In this document: positions 15,502-24,151 of the stretch, in pieces
Layout of the letters: every line of letters starts with the position of its first letter
Numbering within the stretch: position 1 is the stretch's first letter
DNA from: Lyngbya sp. HA4199-MV5
GTDB lineage: Bacteria > Cyanobacteriota > Cyanobacteriia > Leptolyngbyales > Leptolyngbyaceae
Length of the DNA stretch: 36,051 nucleotides
Assembly (NCBI GenBank): GCA_019359375.1
Contig: JAHHHL010000056.1
Location: 1 to 36,051, forward strand
Reading direction: 5' to 3'
Position numbers and translations under genes: made by a program
Notes under the pieces: model-generated
Databases searched by the model: none
The model's input: only the letters and a program-made list of their open reading frames with translations
Told to the model about the DNA's origin: nothing

Positions 15502-17226
15502 CTACTCAATGCTGACTCCGCGCACCGTTTGCGATCGCGCACGACTCGCCACTGGAGCCTGCTGAATCTGGCGATCGCGGGCATGGTGTGCCTGAAAGTG
15601 CTGTTGCCACATTGCAGGTGCGTTTAGCGTTTCGCCACCATGCTTCGTCAGTCGTTGCCGCACTTTGCACAGTACAGGCGTATTCACACAGGCTCCCGCT
15701 ACAATAATCTGTCCTTTGGTGAGGGCGGGCAGTTCTTTCAGCAAGTCGCGCCCCGCTGCCTCTACGCCATACTTCAGACTTTCCTGATCAACTGGGTTCA
15801 CAATCCGCATGATGAACTGGCTCATACATTGCGACAGCACATCCGAGTCAATCTTGCCAGGGCGCTGCGTAATCAACCCCATGCCCAGTCCAAACTTCCG
15901 TCCTTCGCTCAAAATGGTTCGTAGCACAGCTTTACAGCGCGACGGTTCATGAGCGGGTGCAAAGCGGTGTGCCTCTTCCACAATGATAAAAACAGGGTAA
16001 GGCAGATAGTGTTCATCCTCCGGCTTGAGCAGTCCCCGCTGGGTATTCATCCTCGCCTGGTTCGATTGCCGCAAGACCGCAGCACAGATCACCTGCTGTT
16101 CTTCCTGGCTAATTTCGTTCATCTGCAAGACGGTCACTTGCCCTGGCTCAAACAAGTCTCTGGGGGCAACGGTATGTTCAAACGTGTGAAAATACTGCGA
16201 TCGCTCCAGTCGTTCTAGCTTCCACTCCAGCGCCGGGGCAGAGGAGCCTGATTTCTCATTGCCGTCTTCATCTACCTGCATATCGGCTTCGCGCACCGCT
16301 GCAATGAGATCCTGAATGCCCCAGCGATGCTCACCCTGCTTATGCCGTTGCAGCAACCGATAGGCTTTGTTGAGAATCGACTGCTGGCGATCGCTCATAT
16401 CGGGCAGCAGCGTCACAATATCGTAGTAGTCCAGCGATGACACCCGAATCCGAATATCCTCCGGTGTGAGAATCTTCACCTTTGGCGCGTAGCCATCACT
16501 GGCTTGAAAGGCTGGATGTCCGCGCATTTCCGCCAGCGTGTGATATTCTCCATGTGGATCAAAAATTAACACAGCCGCTCGGTTATGGGGCAACAGCAAT
16601 TCCTCAATGAGCACCCCTGCGGTATAGGACTTCCCCGATCCGGTACCCGCCAGGATTGCCATATGGGTACTTACCAGTTCCTTCACATCCAGCGCCACAG
16701 GCACGTTTGTCTCCCGCAGCAGCAACGATCCGATGTGGGCTGAACCAATCTCACCTGGTTGTTTTTTGTTCAGCACACGACGCAACATCGCATCGTCTGC
16801 TAGATAAACTTTCGCACCCGGATTGGGAGTACGGCGTGGGTTCATAAACCCCAGGCTCAGATCAAAATAACCAACAACATCGACCGTAATTTCATAAATT
16901 TCTGGATTGTTATACGTGAAACCCACCAGAGCGGCGATCGCCTCCGGGCTGATTTCAGTGTCCGCAAAGATACGATCAGGCAAGTGGTCGATCAAACACC
17001 GAGCCGAAATTTTTCCTAAGATTTGTAGCGTAGGCAAATTCGCGTGGTCGGCTGCAACCTCATAAAACACGAACTCACCAATCTTGACCGAGCGATTGTC
17101 TGCTGTGATAAAAACGTACTGGTTTCCCGTTTCACCCGGTCCCTTCACCGTGCCAATGACGTGCGGCGATGGCAATACAACCTCTACACCCGTAGTATCT
17201 ACTAGAAGCGAGTTCTTAACGTTCAT
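15502..17226 (-). CDS. HerA-like ATPase (DUF87/FtsK-HerA superfamily)
   Basis: This P-loop ATPase of 574 aa has an N-terminal HAS-barrel-like region (residues 1-150; GTVKGPGETGNQYVF) and a HerA catalytic core. The Walker A motif GTGSGKSY lies near residue 195, with LIFDPHGEYH after it. Walker B is FIIVEEAHRF near 415, followed by the sensor-like GMGLITQRPGKIDSDVLSQC and an arginine-finger region. HerA forms hexameric DNA translocases, in archaea with the NurA nuclease in end resection. No NurA-like gene is adjacent here, so the partner is unknown. No Shine-Dalgarno precedes the ATG. Confidence 0.85.
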   Translation of the reverse strand: MNVKNSLLVDTTGVEVVLPSPHVIGTVKGPGETGNQYVFITADNRSVKIGEFVFYEVAADHANLPTLQILGKISARCLIDHLPDRIFADTEISPEAIAALVGFTYNNPEIYEITVDVVGYFDLSLGFMNPRRTPNPGAKVYLADDAMLRRVLNKKQPGEIGSAHIGSLLLRETNVPVALDVKELVSTHMAILAGTGSGKSYTAGVLIEELLLPHNRAAVLIFDPHGEYHTLAEMRGHPAFQASDGYAPKVKILTPEDIRIRVSSLDYYDIVTLLPDMSDRQQSILNKAYRLLQRHKQGEHRWGIQDLIAAVREADMQVDEDGNEKSGSSAPALEWKLERLERSQYFHTFEHTVAPRDLFEPGQVTVLQMNEISQEEQQVICAAVLRQSNQARMNTQRGLLKPEDEHYLPYPVFIIVEEAHRFAPAHEPSRCKAVLRTILSEGRKFGLGMGLITQRPGKIDSDVLSQCMSQFIMRIVNPVDQESLKYGVEAAGRDLLKELPALTKGQIIVAGACVNTPVLCKVRQRLTKHGGETLNAPAMWQQHFQAHHARDRQIQQAPVASRARSQTVRGVSIE

Positions 17227-17649
17227 TTACGCTTATTGAGCCAAAGCCAATGTCGGTACTTTCTCCCGGTTATAGCACTCTTGTTGCCACACGATCGCCC
17301 AACAGCAAAGCGTCTGCGTTCTTATCTACACCACAATGCTCTTTCGGCGGAACGCTCAACACCAGACAGTGGGCAAGCTGTAGCGATCCCATTTAAATTA
17401 TAAACAACAGCCCTGGATAAGCGCACCCGCCAAAGCAGCGGCACAGCATGAAAACCAGGGATTCACGGATACTGCCAACCAGCGACTCGTCTACGCTAGA
17501 GCCACCTAACGCCATGAAACGAGCGATCGTCATCATGCGCTCCACCAAGGTTAAGCCATAACAGCGTGTTGATTGAGCGGATTGATCGGAAACCACTGCT
17601 AGAGACTAAACCGATGTGGGAATCCTAACGTCATAGGAATGGTTTAACC
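17227..17649. other. intergenic gap between divergent genes, nothing identified
   Basis: About 420 bp separate the HerA gene (minus) and the GAF kinase (plus). A 67-codon minus frame (17393-17596) has no supporting features. An AT-rich patch lies at 17391-17406. I see no repeats or RNA-like structure. Confidence 0.5.
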
Positions 17650-19908
17650 ATGAATCTAGCGGATAACAGTGGCGCAATGATTGATCACGCATACGTTACA
17701 GAAAGCTGTCCGCCAGGTAGCGATAGCAGCCCTTGCAGCGAAATATTATCAACTGTAGCGTCTCCAGCACGGCTATCGACCTCTCCCCGCCTGCGAGTCG
17801 TGCTACCTGAAGAAGCCCGTCATTCGTCCTTACAACAGTATCCTGCAAGTCTCACCAGTTTGTGGCAGCATATGCTACACAGCACCTCCACTCACGCTGA
17901 TTGCAGCCAGCTACTCGCTGACCTAACAGCTTGTCTTGGCAAAGCCTGCCACGTTGATGGCTGCGTGATCTTGCTTCCTTGTGCCGCAGATATGACAATT
18001 CAAGTCGTTTGCTGGTTGGCAGATGCTCCACCCTTGTTCATGCAGTCATTGCAAGCACCTCCTGGTCTCTTGGAAGGGTGGCAGTTTGAGGGGTGGCAGT
18101 CTGGCTCGGTACCAATCCAAATTAAAGCTGTTGAGACTGTAGATGTTGAGACTGTAGATGTTGAGACTCTGCGATCGCAACCCACAACTGCATCAAGCGC
18201 AAGTAAAGTGCTTGAAATCTGGCAATCGATTCAGGCGTTGCGGGCATCATCGCCACAGGTAATGTCAGTGCTAGCGGCTGCCACCCAATTTCAAGGCAGC
18301 GCGAATGGCGTGATTAGTTTGATGCGATCGCGCCCTTGCACCTGGACTCAAGCAGAAATCGCAGGACTTCAAACCGTGTCCCATCAGGTCGCTGGCAATG
18401 TCGAGCAACTCCGGCTACAGCAACATCTCAGCCAACAGATGCAGTATCAGAGCGTCGTCAACCAACTGACGCTGGCAATTCATCAGGCTTCTGATCTCAA
18501 TGTGATTCTTAAACTTGCAACAGATGGCGCGGCAAAAGCCTTGCAAGTAAGACGCGGTATGCTGTTGCGTCTCAAGCACTGGGATTCTCTGCTTGGAAGT
18601 CGCGTACCCACACAGCTACCCAAAATTCGAGTCAACGTGGCTTGTGAGTGGCTTAGTGATTCGACTGGCAGCCTTTATCCAGAGCCGTCTCCATCTGTTC
18701 AAACTGAGGTGCCCGAAACGAATGAGTTCACCGGCAATCAGCAGTCGTTTTGGCTCTCAGAATGTACGCTTTGCCAAGAAGCATTTTTGCATTCTGGCGA
18801 ACCGATTCTTCTGTCTGGCGCACATCAAGACCAATCGCTGCTTGGTGTTGATGCTCCAAAGCGCCTGAATAGTGGCGTTGCATCCACATTTGCGCTGGAG
18901 TCTTTACCAACTCTCCTCCTGGCTCCCCTGCAAAGCCAGGGAACTGTGTTGGGGTTTTTGGTGTTTCAGCAAGAACACCCGCGACTCTGGCAACCAGAAG
19001 AGCTAGAACTGGTGCAGTTGGTCAGTGCTCAAGTCAGCACGGCTATCATTCAAACGGAGACCCTCCGCCAGGTGCAATCACTCGTTGAAAAGCGCACGGC
19101 GGAACTACGCGAAAGCCTATCTATACAGGCAAAACTCTACGATCGCACGCGCTACCAGCTCGACCAGCTACGGCATCTCAACCAGGCGAAGGACGAATTT
19201 CTCAGTACGGTCAGCCACGAACTGCGAACCCCTCTTACTAGCATGACAATGGCAATTCGCATGTTGCGCCAGGTGGGGCTGTCCGACGATCGCAGTAGCC
19301 GCTACTTAGACATCTTGGAGCAGCAGTGCGCCCAGGAAACCAGCCTCATTAACGACCTGCTGGGGCTTCAGGAACTGGAGTCGAATCAAATCGCCATAAA
19401 TTTGCAAGAAATTGACCTGAGAGCGCTCATCCAAGATTTGATCAGGCTCTTTCAGCAACGGTGGTCTGCCAAAGGGTTGACCTTGAAAACAAAACTGCCC
19501 AGGCGATCGCTACGGTTGTTAAGCGATCGCGATAGCCTCCATCGCATTCTGTTTGAACTCCTCACCAATGCAGGCAAGTATGCCGACCCAAACGGGTGCG
19601 TTCAACTTCACGTTGCTGAGAAGAAGGAGTTGTCAGGCAGCCAGATTGTAGTGACAGTGAACAACACCGGACAGGGCATTACGCCCGATGACCTCCCTTT
19701 CATTTTTGAAAAGTTTAAGCGCAGTCAGAGTGCCACCCAAAACGCGGTTCAAGGCACAGGTTTAGGTCTGGCACTGGTGAAATCGTTAGTGCAACACTTA
19801 AACGGCGATATTACTGCTTCCAGTTGGGTAACCGACGATGCCCAAACCTATGAAACATGCTTCACCCTGACGTTGCCGCAACTGTTTGTTCGCCCCGAAC
19901 TGCCTTGA
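17650..19908 (+). CDS. GAF-domain sensor histidine kinase
   Basis: This soluble kinase of 752 aa has no TM segment. It has two GAF-like regions (about 75-265 and 275-475; the second ends LLLAPLQSQGTVLGFLVFQQ), a linking coiled coil, and HisKA with HELRTPL, the phospho-accepting residue being His523. HATPase_c has N-box FELLTNAGKYAD, G1 NNTGQGI, F-box IFEKFKRS and G2 GTGLGLALV. No chromophore Cys could be assigned with confidence, so the signal is unknown. AGGA at 17635-17638 is 11 nt from the ATG. Codons 161-173 contain a 15-bp tandem repeat (18130-18168) encoding VETVD units within a linker of the first GAF region, probably a length-variable loop. No response regulator is adjacent. Confidence 0.9.
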   Translation: MNLADNSGAMIDHAYVTESCPPGSDSSPCSEILSTVASPARLSTSPRLRVVLPEEARHSSLQQYPASLTSLWQHMLHSTSTHADCSQLLADLTACLGKACHVDGCVILLPCAADMTIQVVCWLADAPPLFMQSLQAPPGLLEGWQFEGWQSGSVPIQIKAVETVDVETVDVETLRSQPTTASSASKVLEIWQSIQALRASSPQVMSVLAAATQFQGSANGVISLMRSRPCTWTQAEIAGLQTVSHQVAGNVEQLRLQQHLSQQMQYQSVVNQLTLAIHQASDLNVILKLATDGAAKALQVRRGMLLRLKHWDSLLGSRVPTQLPKIRVNVACEWLSDSTGSLYPEPSPSVQTEVPETNEFTGNQQSFWLSECTLCQEAFLHSGEPILLSGAHQDQSLLGVDAPKRLNSGVASTFALESLPTLLLAPLQSQGTVLGFLVFQQEHPRLWQPEELELVQLVSAQVSTAIIQTETLRQVQSLVEKRTAELRESLSIQAKLYDRTRYQLDQLRHLNQAKDEFLSTVSHELRTPLTSMTMAIRMLRQVGLSDDRSSRYLDILEQQCAQETSLINDLLGLQELESNQIAINLQEIDLRALIQDLIRLFQQRWSAKGLTLKTKLPRRSLRLLSDRDSLHRILFELLTNAGKYADPNGCVQLHVAEKKELSGSQIVVTVNNTGQGITPDDLPFIFEKFKRSQSATQNAVQGTGLGLALVKSLVQHLNGDITASSWVTDDAQTYETCFTLTLPQLFVRPELP

Positions 19909-20133
19909 AAAAGCTGCTTTAAGGATCGTGGATTATCCCAACCAGGTCAGCCTCCATGCCCAACAAGACAGTAAGCGTGGGAAGGTAACTCCAATACACC
20001 CTCAAAAGGAAGTTTTGCACTCTAGAGCCATCAGCATTTCTTGCTTCATCCCATCTTCATCCCGTCAAGCATCCGTCTGGTTCACTGTCCATTCTCACAG
20101 AACGACCAGGCTAAATGGAATATAGTCAATAGT

Positions 20134-21810
20134 ATGCTCAAGTCTGCTGCGCCTAAATCACTTCGTTGGCAACGTGCTAAGCAATCACTGCTGGCACGGC
20201 AGACAGACATATTTTTGTCGGCGGCACGGCTGATGGGCTATTTGTGGTGGGATGACACGATCGCCCGTCGGTTTCCGCAGCATCGCAATCGTCGCGCCCA
20301 GTGGCTTGTAGGCACCCTGCTTGATTTAGGTCCAACGTTCATCAAGATTGGGCAGGCACTCTCAACGCGGGGCGATTTGTTGCCGCCAGAGTATATTCAA
20401 GCGCTCTGCCAACTTCAGGATCGCGTGCCTTCGTTTGCGGCGGATGACGCGATCGCCATTGTTGAAGCGGAGCTAGGCAACCCAATCTATACCCTTTATC
20501 AGGAGTTTGACCCCGTACCGATCGCGGCAGCTAGCCTGGGGCAAGTCCATAAAGCGCGGCTGCATACGGGAGAAGAAGTCGTCATTAAAGTGCAGCGACC
20601 GGGACTCGATACCCTGTTCGATCTGGATTTCAAGGTGCTGCGGCGCTTGCTCCGGTTCTGTAAGCGCTACCTTCCTGGGGCAAAAGACCATGACCTGGAT
20701 GCCATCTACGAAGAGTTTGCCCAGGTGCTTTATCAGGAAATTGACTACGTACAAGAAGCCATCAATGCCGATCGCTTCCGCTACAATTTCCGCGACCATA
20801 CCCGCATCATGGCTCCTAAGGTGTATCCCAAATACACCACCAAAAAAGTGTTGACGATGGACTACGTACCGGGCATTAAAATCAACGATCGTCAAAGTTT
20901 GGAGGCGATCGGCATCAACGTTAAAGAAATCAACCAGTTGGGCATTTGCTCGTATTTGAAGCAGCTACTTCAGGATGGGTTCTTTCAGGCAGATCCTCAT
21001 CCTGGCAACATGGCGGTTAGCCCTGATGGGTGCCTCATCTTCTATGATTTTGGCATGATGGCAGAAGTAAAGTCCATCGACAAAGACCAGATGGTGCGAA
21101 CCTTTTTCGCCGTTTTGCGGAAAGATACCGATCAGGTCATCCATACCCTGACGACGATGGGATTAATTGAACCCGTTTCGGACATGGCTCCCATTCGTCG
21201 TGTGATGGGGTTTGTGCTGGAGCGCTTCACCGAAAAGCCGATCGCGCTGCAAGAATTTAGTCAGGTCAAGCGAGAAGTGTCGGCTCTCTTTGCTCAGCAG
21301 CCGTTTCGCTTGCCAGCCAAGATGACATTTATTCTCAAAGCACTCACCACGCTGGATGGAGTTGCCCGCGATCTTGACCCCCAGTACAGCCTGATGGAAT
21401 CGGCTAAGCCATTTGTCAAAAGCATTACCCTGGCTAAAGGGACAGGCAGCGGCTTGGGTGAATTGACCCGGCAAGCGCGGGAATACATTACGTACAAACT
21501 CCGTCAGCCCAGCGCCACCGAGCGTCTGCTTCAACGACTGGAAGAGCGCATCGAGCAGGGAGAGATAGAAATTCGCGCTCGATCGCTCGAAACCGATCGG
21601 GCGCTTAGAACCATCAATCTTGCACTTAAAAGCTTGATTTATGCCTGCTTAACAGGATTCTCGTTGCTCTCTGGAGCCGTTTTGCTAGTAGGGGCGTACA
21701 AAATCTGGGCCTTTGCCGCCTTTGGGCTAGCAGGACTCGGTTCACTGATCTTGATCCGGTCTCTTATTGATCTAGCCATTCGAGAACGCATCGGGCGACT
21801 GATCCAATAA
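20134..21810 (+). CDS. ABC1/UbiB (AarF) family atypical kinase
   Basis: This is a UbiB/ADCK-family protein-kinase-like ATPase linked to quinone or isoprenoid metabolism; plant ABC1K relatives act in plastids. The KxGQ region reads FIKIGQALSTRGDLLPPEY, the A-rich loop AAASLGQVHKA, and the VAIK-type lysine is in EVVIKVQRPG. The catalytic loop is ADPHPGNMAV and the metal-binding motif FYDFGMM. Two C-terminal hydrophobic segments (about 500-545) give a membrane anchor, typical of the family. The frame extends 31 codons upstream (to 20041), but that part is not family-like, so I start at MLKSAAPKSLRW. No clear ribosome site is visible. Confidence 0.92.
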   Translation: MLKSAAPKSLRWQRAKQSLLARQTDIFLSAARLMGYLWWDDTIARRFPQHRNRRAQWLVGTLLDLGPTFIKIGQALSTRGDLLPPEYIQALCQLQDRVPSFAADDAIAIVEAELGNPIYTLYQEFDPVPIAAASLGQVHKARLHTGEEVVIKVQRPGLDTLFDLDFKVLRRLLRFCKRYLPGAKDHDLDAIYEEFAQVLYQEIDYVQEAINADRFRYNFRDHTRIMAPKVYPKYTTKKVLTMDYVPGIKINDRQSLEAIGINVKEINQLGICSYLKQLLQDGFFQADPHPGNMAVSPDGCLIFYDFGMMAEVKSIDKDQMVRTFFAVLRKDTDQVIHTLTTMGLIEPVSDMAPIRRVMGFVLERFTEKPIALQEFSQVKREVSALFAQQPFRLPAKMTFILKALTTLDGVARDLDPQYSLMESAKPFVKSITLAKGTGSGLGELTRQAREYITYKLRQPSATERLLQRLEERIEQGEIEIRARSLETDRALRTINLALKSLIYACLTGFSLLSGAVLLVGAYKIWAFAAFGLAGLGSLILIRSLIDLAIRERIGRLIQ

Positions 21811-21884
21811 AATTTGTTGCACCACATGACCAACAAACATCAGACCAAAATACCCCGATTGAAATCTACAACCTCATTCAAAAC

Positions 21885-21923
21885 TCAAAGGCTGCTTCAG
21901 CATAGAGCTAGAGCAGCCTTTGA
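21885..21923 (-). terminator. hairpin terminator of tRNA-Glu (shared with the convergent UbiB gene)
   Basis: A perfect 12-bp stem, TCAAAGGCTGCT (21885-21896) with AGCAGCCTTTGA (21912-21923), has a 15-nt loop. On the minus strand it is followed by GTTTTG, and it starts 8 nt after the tRNA 3' end. It may also stop plus-strand transcription from the UbiB gene. Confidence 0.65.
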
Positions 21924-21931
21924 ACTTAATA

Positions 21932-22004
21932 TACCCCCAGGGGAATTCGAATCCCCGTCGCCTCCGTGAAAGGGAGGTGTCCTGGGCCTCTAGACGATGG
22001 GGGC
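21932..22004 (-). tRNA. tRNA-Glu (UUC)
   Basis: The gene is 73 nt and reads GCCCCCATCGTCTAGAGGCC at the 5' end. The anticodon stem-loop is CCTCC-CTTTCAC-GGAGG with anticodon TTC. The T-arm GGGGATTCGAATTCCCC and acceptor TGGGGGTA close the cloverleaf, with a G1-U72 wobble. CCA is not encoded. In cyanobacteria charged tRNA-Glu also feeds tetrapyrrole synthesis. Confidence 0.97.
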
Positions 22005-22024
22005 TTGTTTACCGAACCTTTATA

Positions 22025-22053
22025 AGGTTAACGAATGCTGCAACATCTGTCAA
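22025..22053 (-). promoter_or_regulatory. putative promoter of tRNA-Glu
   Basis: On the minus strand TTGACA (22048-22053) is followed after 17 nt by TAACCT (22025-22030), about 20 nt before the tRNA 5' end. TATAAA (22019-22024) is an alternative -10, but then the spacer would be 23 nt. Confidence 0.45.
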
Positions 22054-22165
22054 CCTGAAATTAATCTCTCAAACGGATACTACTGCTCGATTGCTTGTCT
22101 TACAGCCAGTCGTGTTGCCATAAATCTGGTTCCCTGTCACTAAGACGAAACGGCAGCAAGACGAT

Positions 22166-22444
22166 TCAAGCAAGATCTTTAGAATTGCGTAAACGAATCA
22201 ACCGCCGCCGCATTTGGGGGGATGCTTGCGTCTCAGGAAGCTCTTGTGCCTCAACCTCGATCTGAAGCGGCTCCAGATATTCATCTGTACCACAGGTAAA
22301 GGCATCGATCAAAAGCTCTAGGAGGCGTTCGCGATCGTTCAAAGCTCCTTTTTCTTCAATGAGTCGAAACTTGAGATGGATTTCGCATTCGTAGACACCC
22401 ACCTCAGGAACTGTGGGTTGCTGATACTCTAAATCGTGGTTCAT
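22166..22444 (-). CDS. small conserved cyanobacterial protein, Npun_R1517-like
   Basis: The 92-aa acidic protein has no TM segment. The core VGVYECEIHLKFRLIEEKG and the end SPQMRRRLIRLRN match what I recall of the small cyanobacterial family named after Npun_R1517, annotated as linked to heterocyst differentiation. That annotation is by family only, and the family also occurs in non-heterocystous species. The frame opens with a GTG at 22465; the ATG at 22444 (MNHDLEYQQ) has GAGAG about 10 nt upstream and is preferred. The upstream side is a 1-kb non-coding region. Confidence 0.75.
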   Translation of the reverse strand: MNHDLEYQQPTVPEVGVYECEIHLKFRLIEEKGALNDRERLLELLIDAFTCGTDEYLEPLQIEVEAQELPETQASPQMRRRLIRLRNSKDLA

Positions 22445-23475
22445 TTTGAGGTGACTCTCTAGCACAGCGAAGAAAACTCAGGTTGCTCAGCTAACGTTTG
22501 CCAAAGCTTTTGAATAGTTTGTCAAATTAAGTTAGGTAGAAACCTTCTACTACAGTGACAACCTAACATTCCCATAAATTGATCCCAATCCGCTAAATAG
22601 CTGAACCCCAAAGAGCTTTGTTCTAAGAACTAACACGATCTTTAACTCAGCTTCGTCAATTCTTCACATCAGCAGTTTGCAAAGCTTTTCTAAATGTGCT
22701 TTACCCGGTTAATTAGCATTTATTTTTAGCTCATAATTAGGTTTTGTTGTAGAGAGCTTAAAAGAGGTATCTGCATTAACCAGCGGACTCTTGATGCCGG
22801 GTTCTCTGCCGCAAAACAAGTGATTTCTCAGGGTTAATAGAGATTCAAGAGATATAAAATATTACATCAAATGTGTACGTACTAACTGCCTTGAAGCATC
22901 GATACTAGCTGATCAAAAACGATACTTTGTGGGAAATTAGATACGTTGCTTTTTCTGTAGTAATGTTGATGACCAACATTCTGCCATCAGCAACTCCCAT
23001 TCTTTCTTAATGTTTTTTGTATTTGAGCGGTACTTCGCTCTTTAACGTCTTAGAGAATACATCTAGAAACATCGGTTTACACTGACAGAACTTTTACGTA
23101 CTGAGTTCAAGGCTAATGTTGCTATCAAGAGGCTTTTTTGACACGCGTTGTACGGAGAAGCGATCGGGTGCATCCCAATGTTGCAGAGTTAAGGTTTTTA
23201 CAGTGCGAGCGTCTCGCTCGCGAGCGAGACGCTCGCACTATTGATACAAAAATGGGATGCACTCAAAGCGATCGCCCTGCTCACGGTTGACGTGCGATCG
23301 TTTGCCAAGCGCTAGCTTGTTCTAAAATCGCTAACGGCAAGCTGTACTGGTATGAAACGTAAGCAGGGAGTTTGCGCTTTCCATATCTGAAATGAGACGC
23401 TTGAAGATTAGACGCTTGAAGGCAGTGCAGCCAAAAAGGCTGTAGATTAAAGACAATCGTGGCGCTGAGGGTGTT
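22445..23475. other. 1-kb AT-rich non-coding region between divergent genes
   Basis: No gene is supported on either strand over roughly 1030 bp, the longest gene-free stretch in the window. Base composition is clearly more AT-rich than its neighbours from about 22490 to 23110. The identifiable element is the MITE at 23166-23264. A short direct repeat, AGACGCTTGAAG, occurs twice around 23395-23420. Confidence 0.6.
23166..23264. mobile_element. 99-bp MITE with terminal inverted repeats and a 38-bp perfect palindrome
   Basis: The ends are GGGTGCATCCCA (23166-23177) and TGGGATGCACTC (23253-23264), complementary at 11 of 12 positions. The interior holds a perfect 38-bp palindrome at 23202-23239 centred on GCTCGCGAGC. 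The element is flanked by GAAGCGATC (23157-23165) and AAAGCGATC (23265-23273), a likely 9-bp target duplication with one change, though GCGATC is itself a frequent HIP1-type word here. It has no coding capacity. Confidence 0.75.
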
Positions 23476-24075
23476 GTGGAACGTAATCAGTCAGCTCAAG
23501 TGGCAGTAGAGGGTTCTTTGCAGACTGCTGAGGAGTCTTCCGTTTCTAGCTTCAAGCTGTCACCGCTGATTCGGGTGACGCTGCTGCTGTTGTATGTGTC
23601 GCTAACCGTACCGCTGCCTTTTCTGGCAGATATGACGGCAGCAAGTATTCCATCGTCTTTGCTGTGGGTGGGAGTTGGGTTTGGTGGGGTGTTGTTGTAT
23701 GCGGCACTGAGTGAGCAAGTGGTGCTGGACAGTGATGGGATTCAGGTTCAATATTCTCGCTGGGTGCCGCGGTTTTTTCGTCGTGGATGGACATTACCGT
23801 GGTCAGAGGTAACGGCATTAAAAGCGCGATCGACTGGACAAGGTGGTCTTGTTTACTATTTTCTCAGTCGAACAGGACAGGCATACCTTCTGCCTATGCG
23901 GATTGCGGGCTTTAACCGGATGGTCAAGCGTGTGGAGGCTGAGACAAACCTCGACATGCAAGATGTGCGCCCGTTATCGCAGCCGTGGATGTATTTTATG
24001 CTCCTGGGTTGTACGGTGGTGTTGCTGGCGATCGACACATGGGTCGTTTGGATCGTTTGCAATCGAGCCGTATAA
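23476..24075 (+). CDS. three-TM membrane protein with a PH-like domain, unknown function
   Basis: The 199-aa protein has a short cytoplasmic tail, a TM hairpin (about 31-52 and 58-79), a beta-rich domain (about 80-165) and a last TM helix (171-195). The beta-rich part (VVLDSDGIQVQYSRWVPRFF, then WTLPWSEVTALKAR) has the look of bacterial PH-like domains in small membrane proteins. The start is GTG with GAGGG 4 nt upstream. The next gene, an ABC ATPase, begins 76 bp later on the same strand. I do not recognise a named family. Confidence 0.7.
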   Translation: MERNQSAQVAVEGSLQTAEESSVSSFKLSPLIRVTLLLLYVSLTVPLPFLADMTAASIPSSLLWVGVGFGGVLLYAALSEQVVLDSDGIQVQYSRWVPRFFRRGWTLPWSEVTALKARSTGQGGLVYYFLSRTGQAYLLPMRIAGFNRMVKRVEAETNLDMQDVRPLSQPWMYFMLLGCTVVLLAIDTWVVWIVCNRAV

Positions 24076-24151
24076 GGCTCGGCAGGTGTGAGCCAGCCAG
24101 CCGCGTAAAGCTTGTAAACTGAACAAAAGCTTTGCACATAGAATACTGATT

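Noticed and set aside
19886-20125. 79-codon plus-strand open frame between the GAF kinase and UbiB gene
   Set aside because: It starts inside the kinase gene and shows no coding character.
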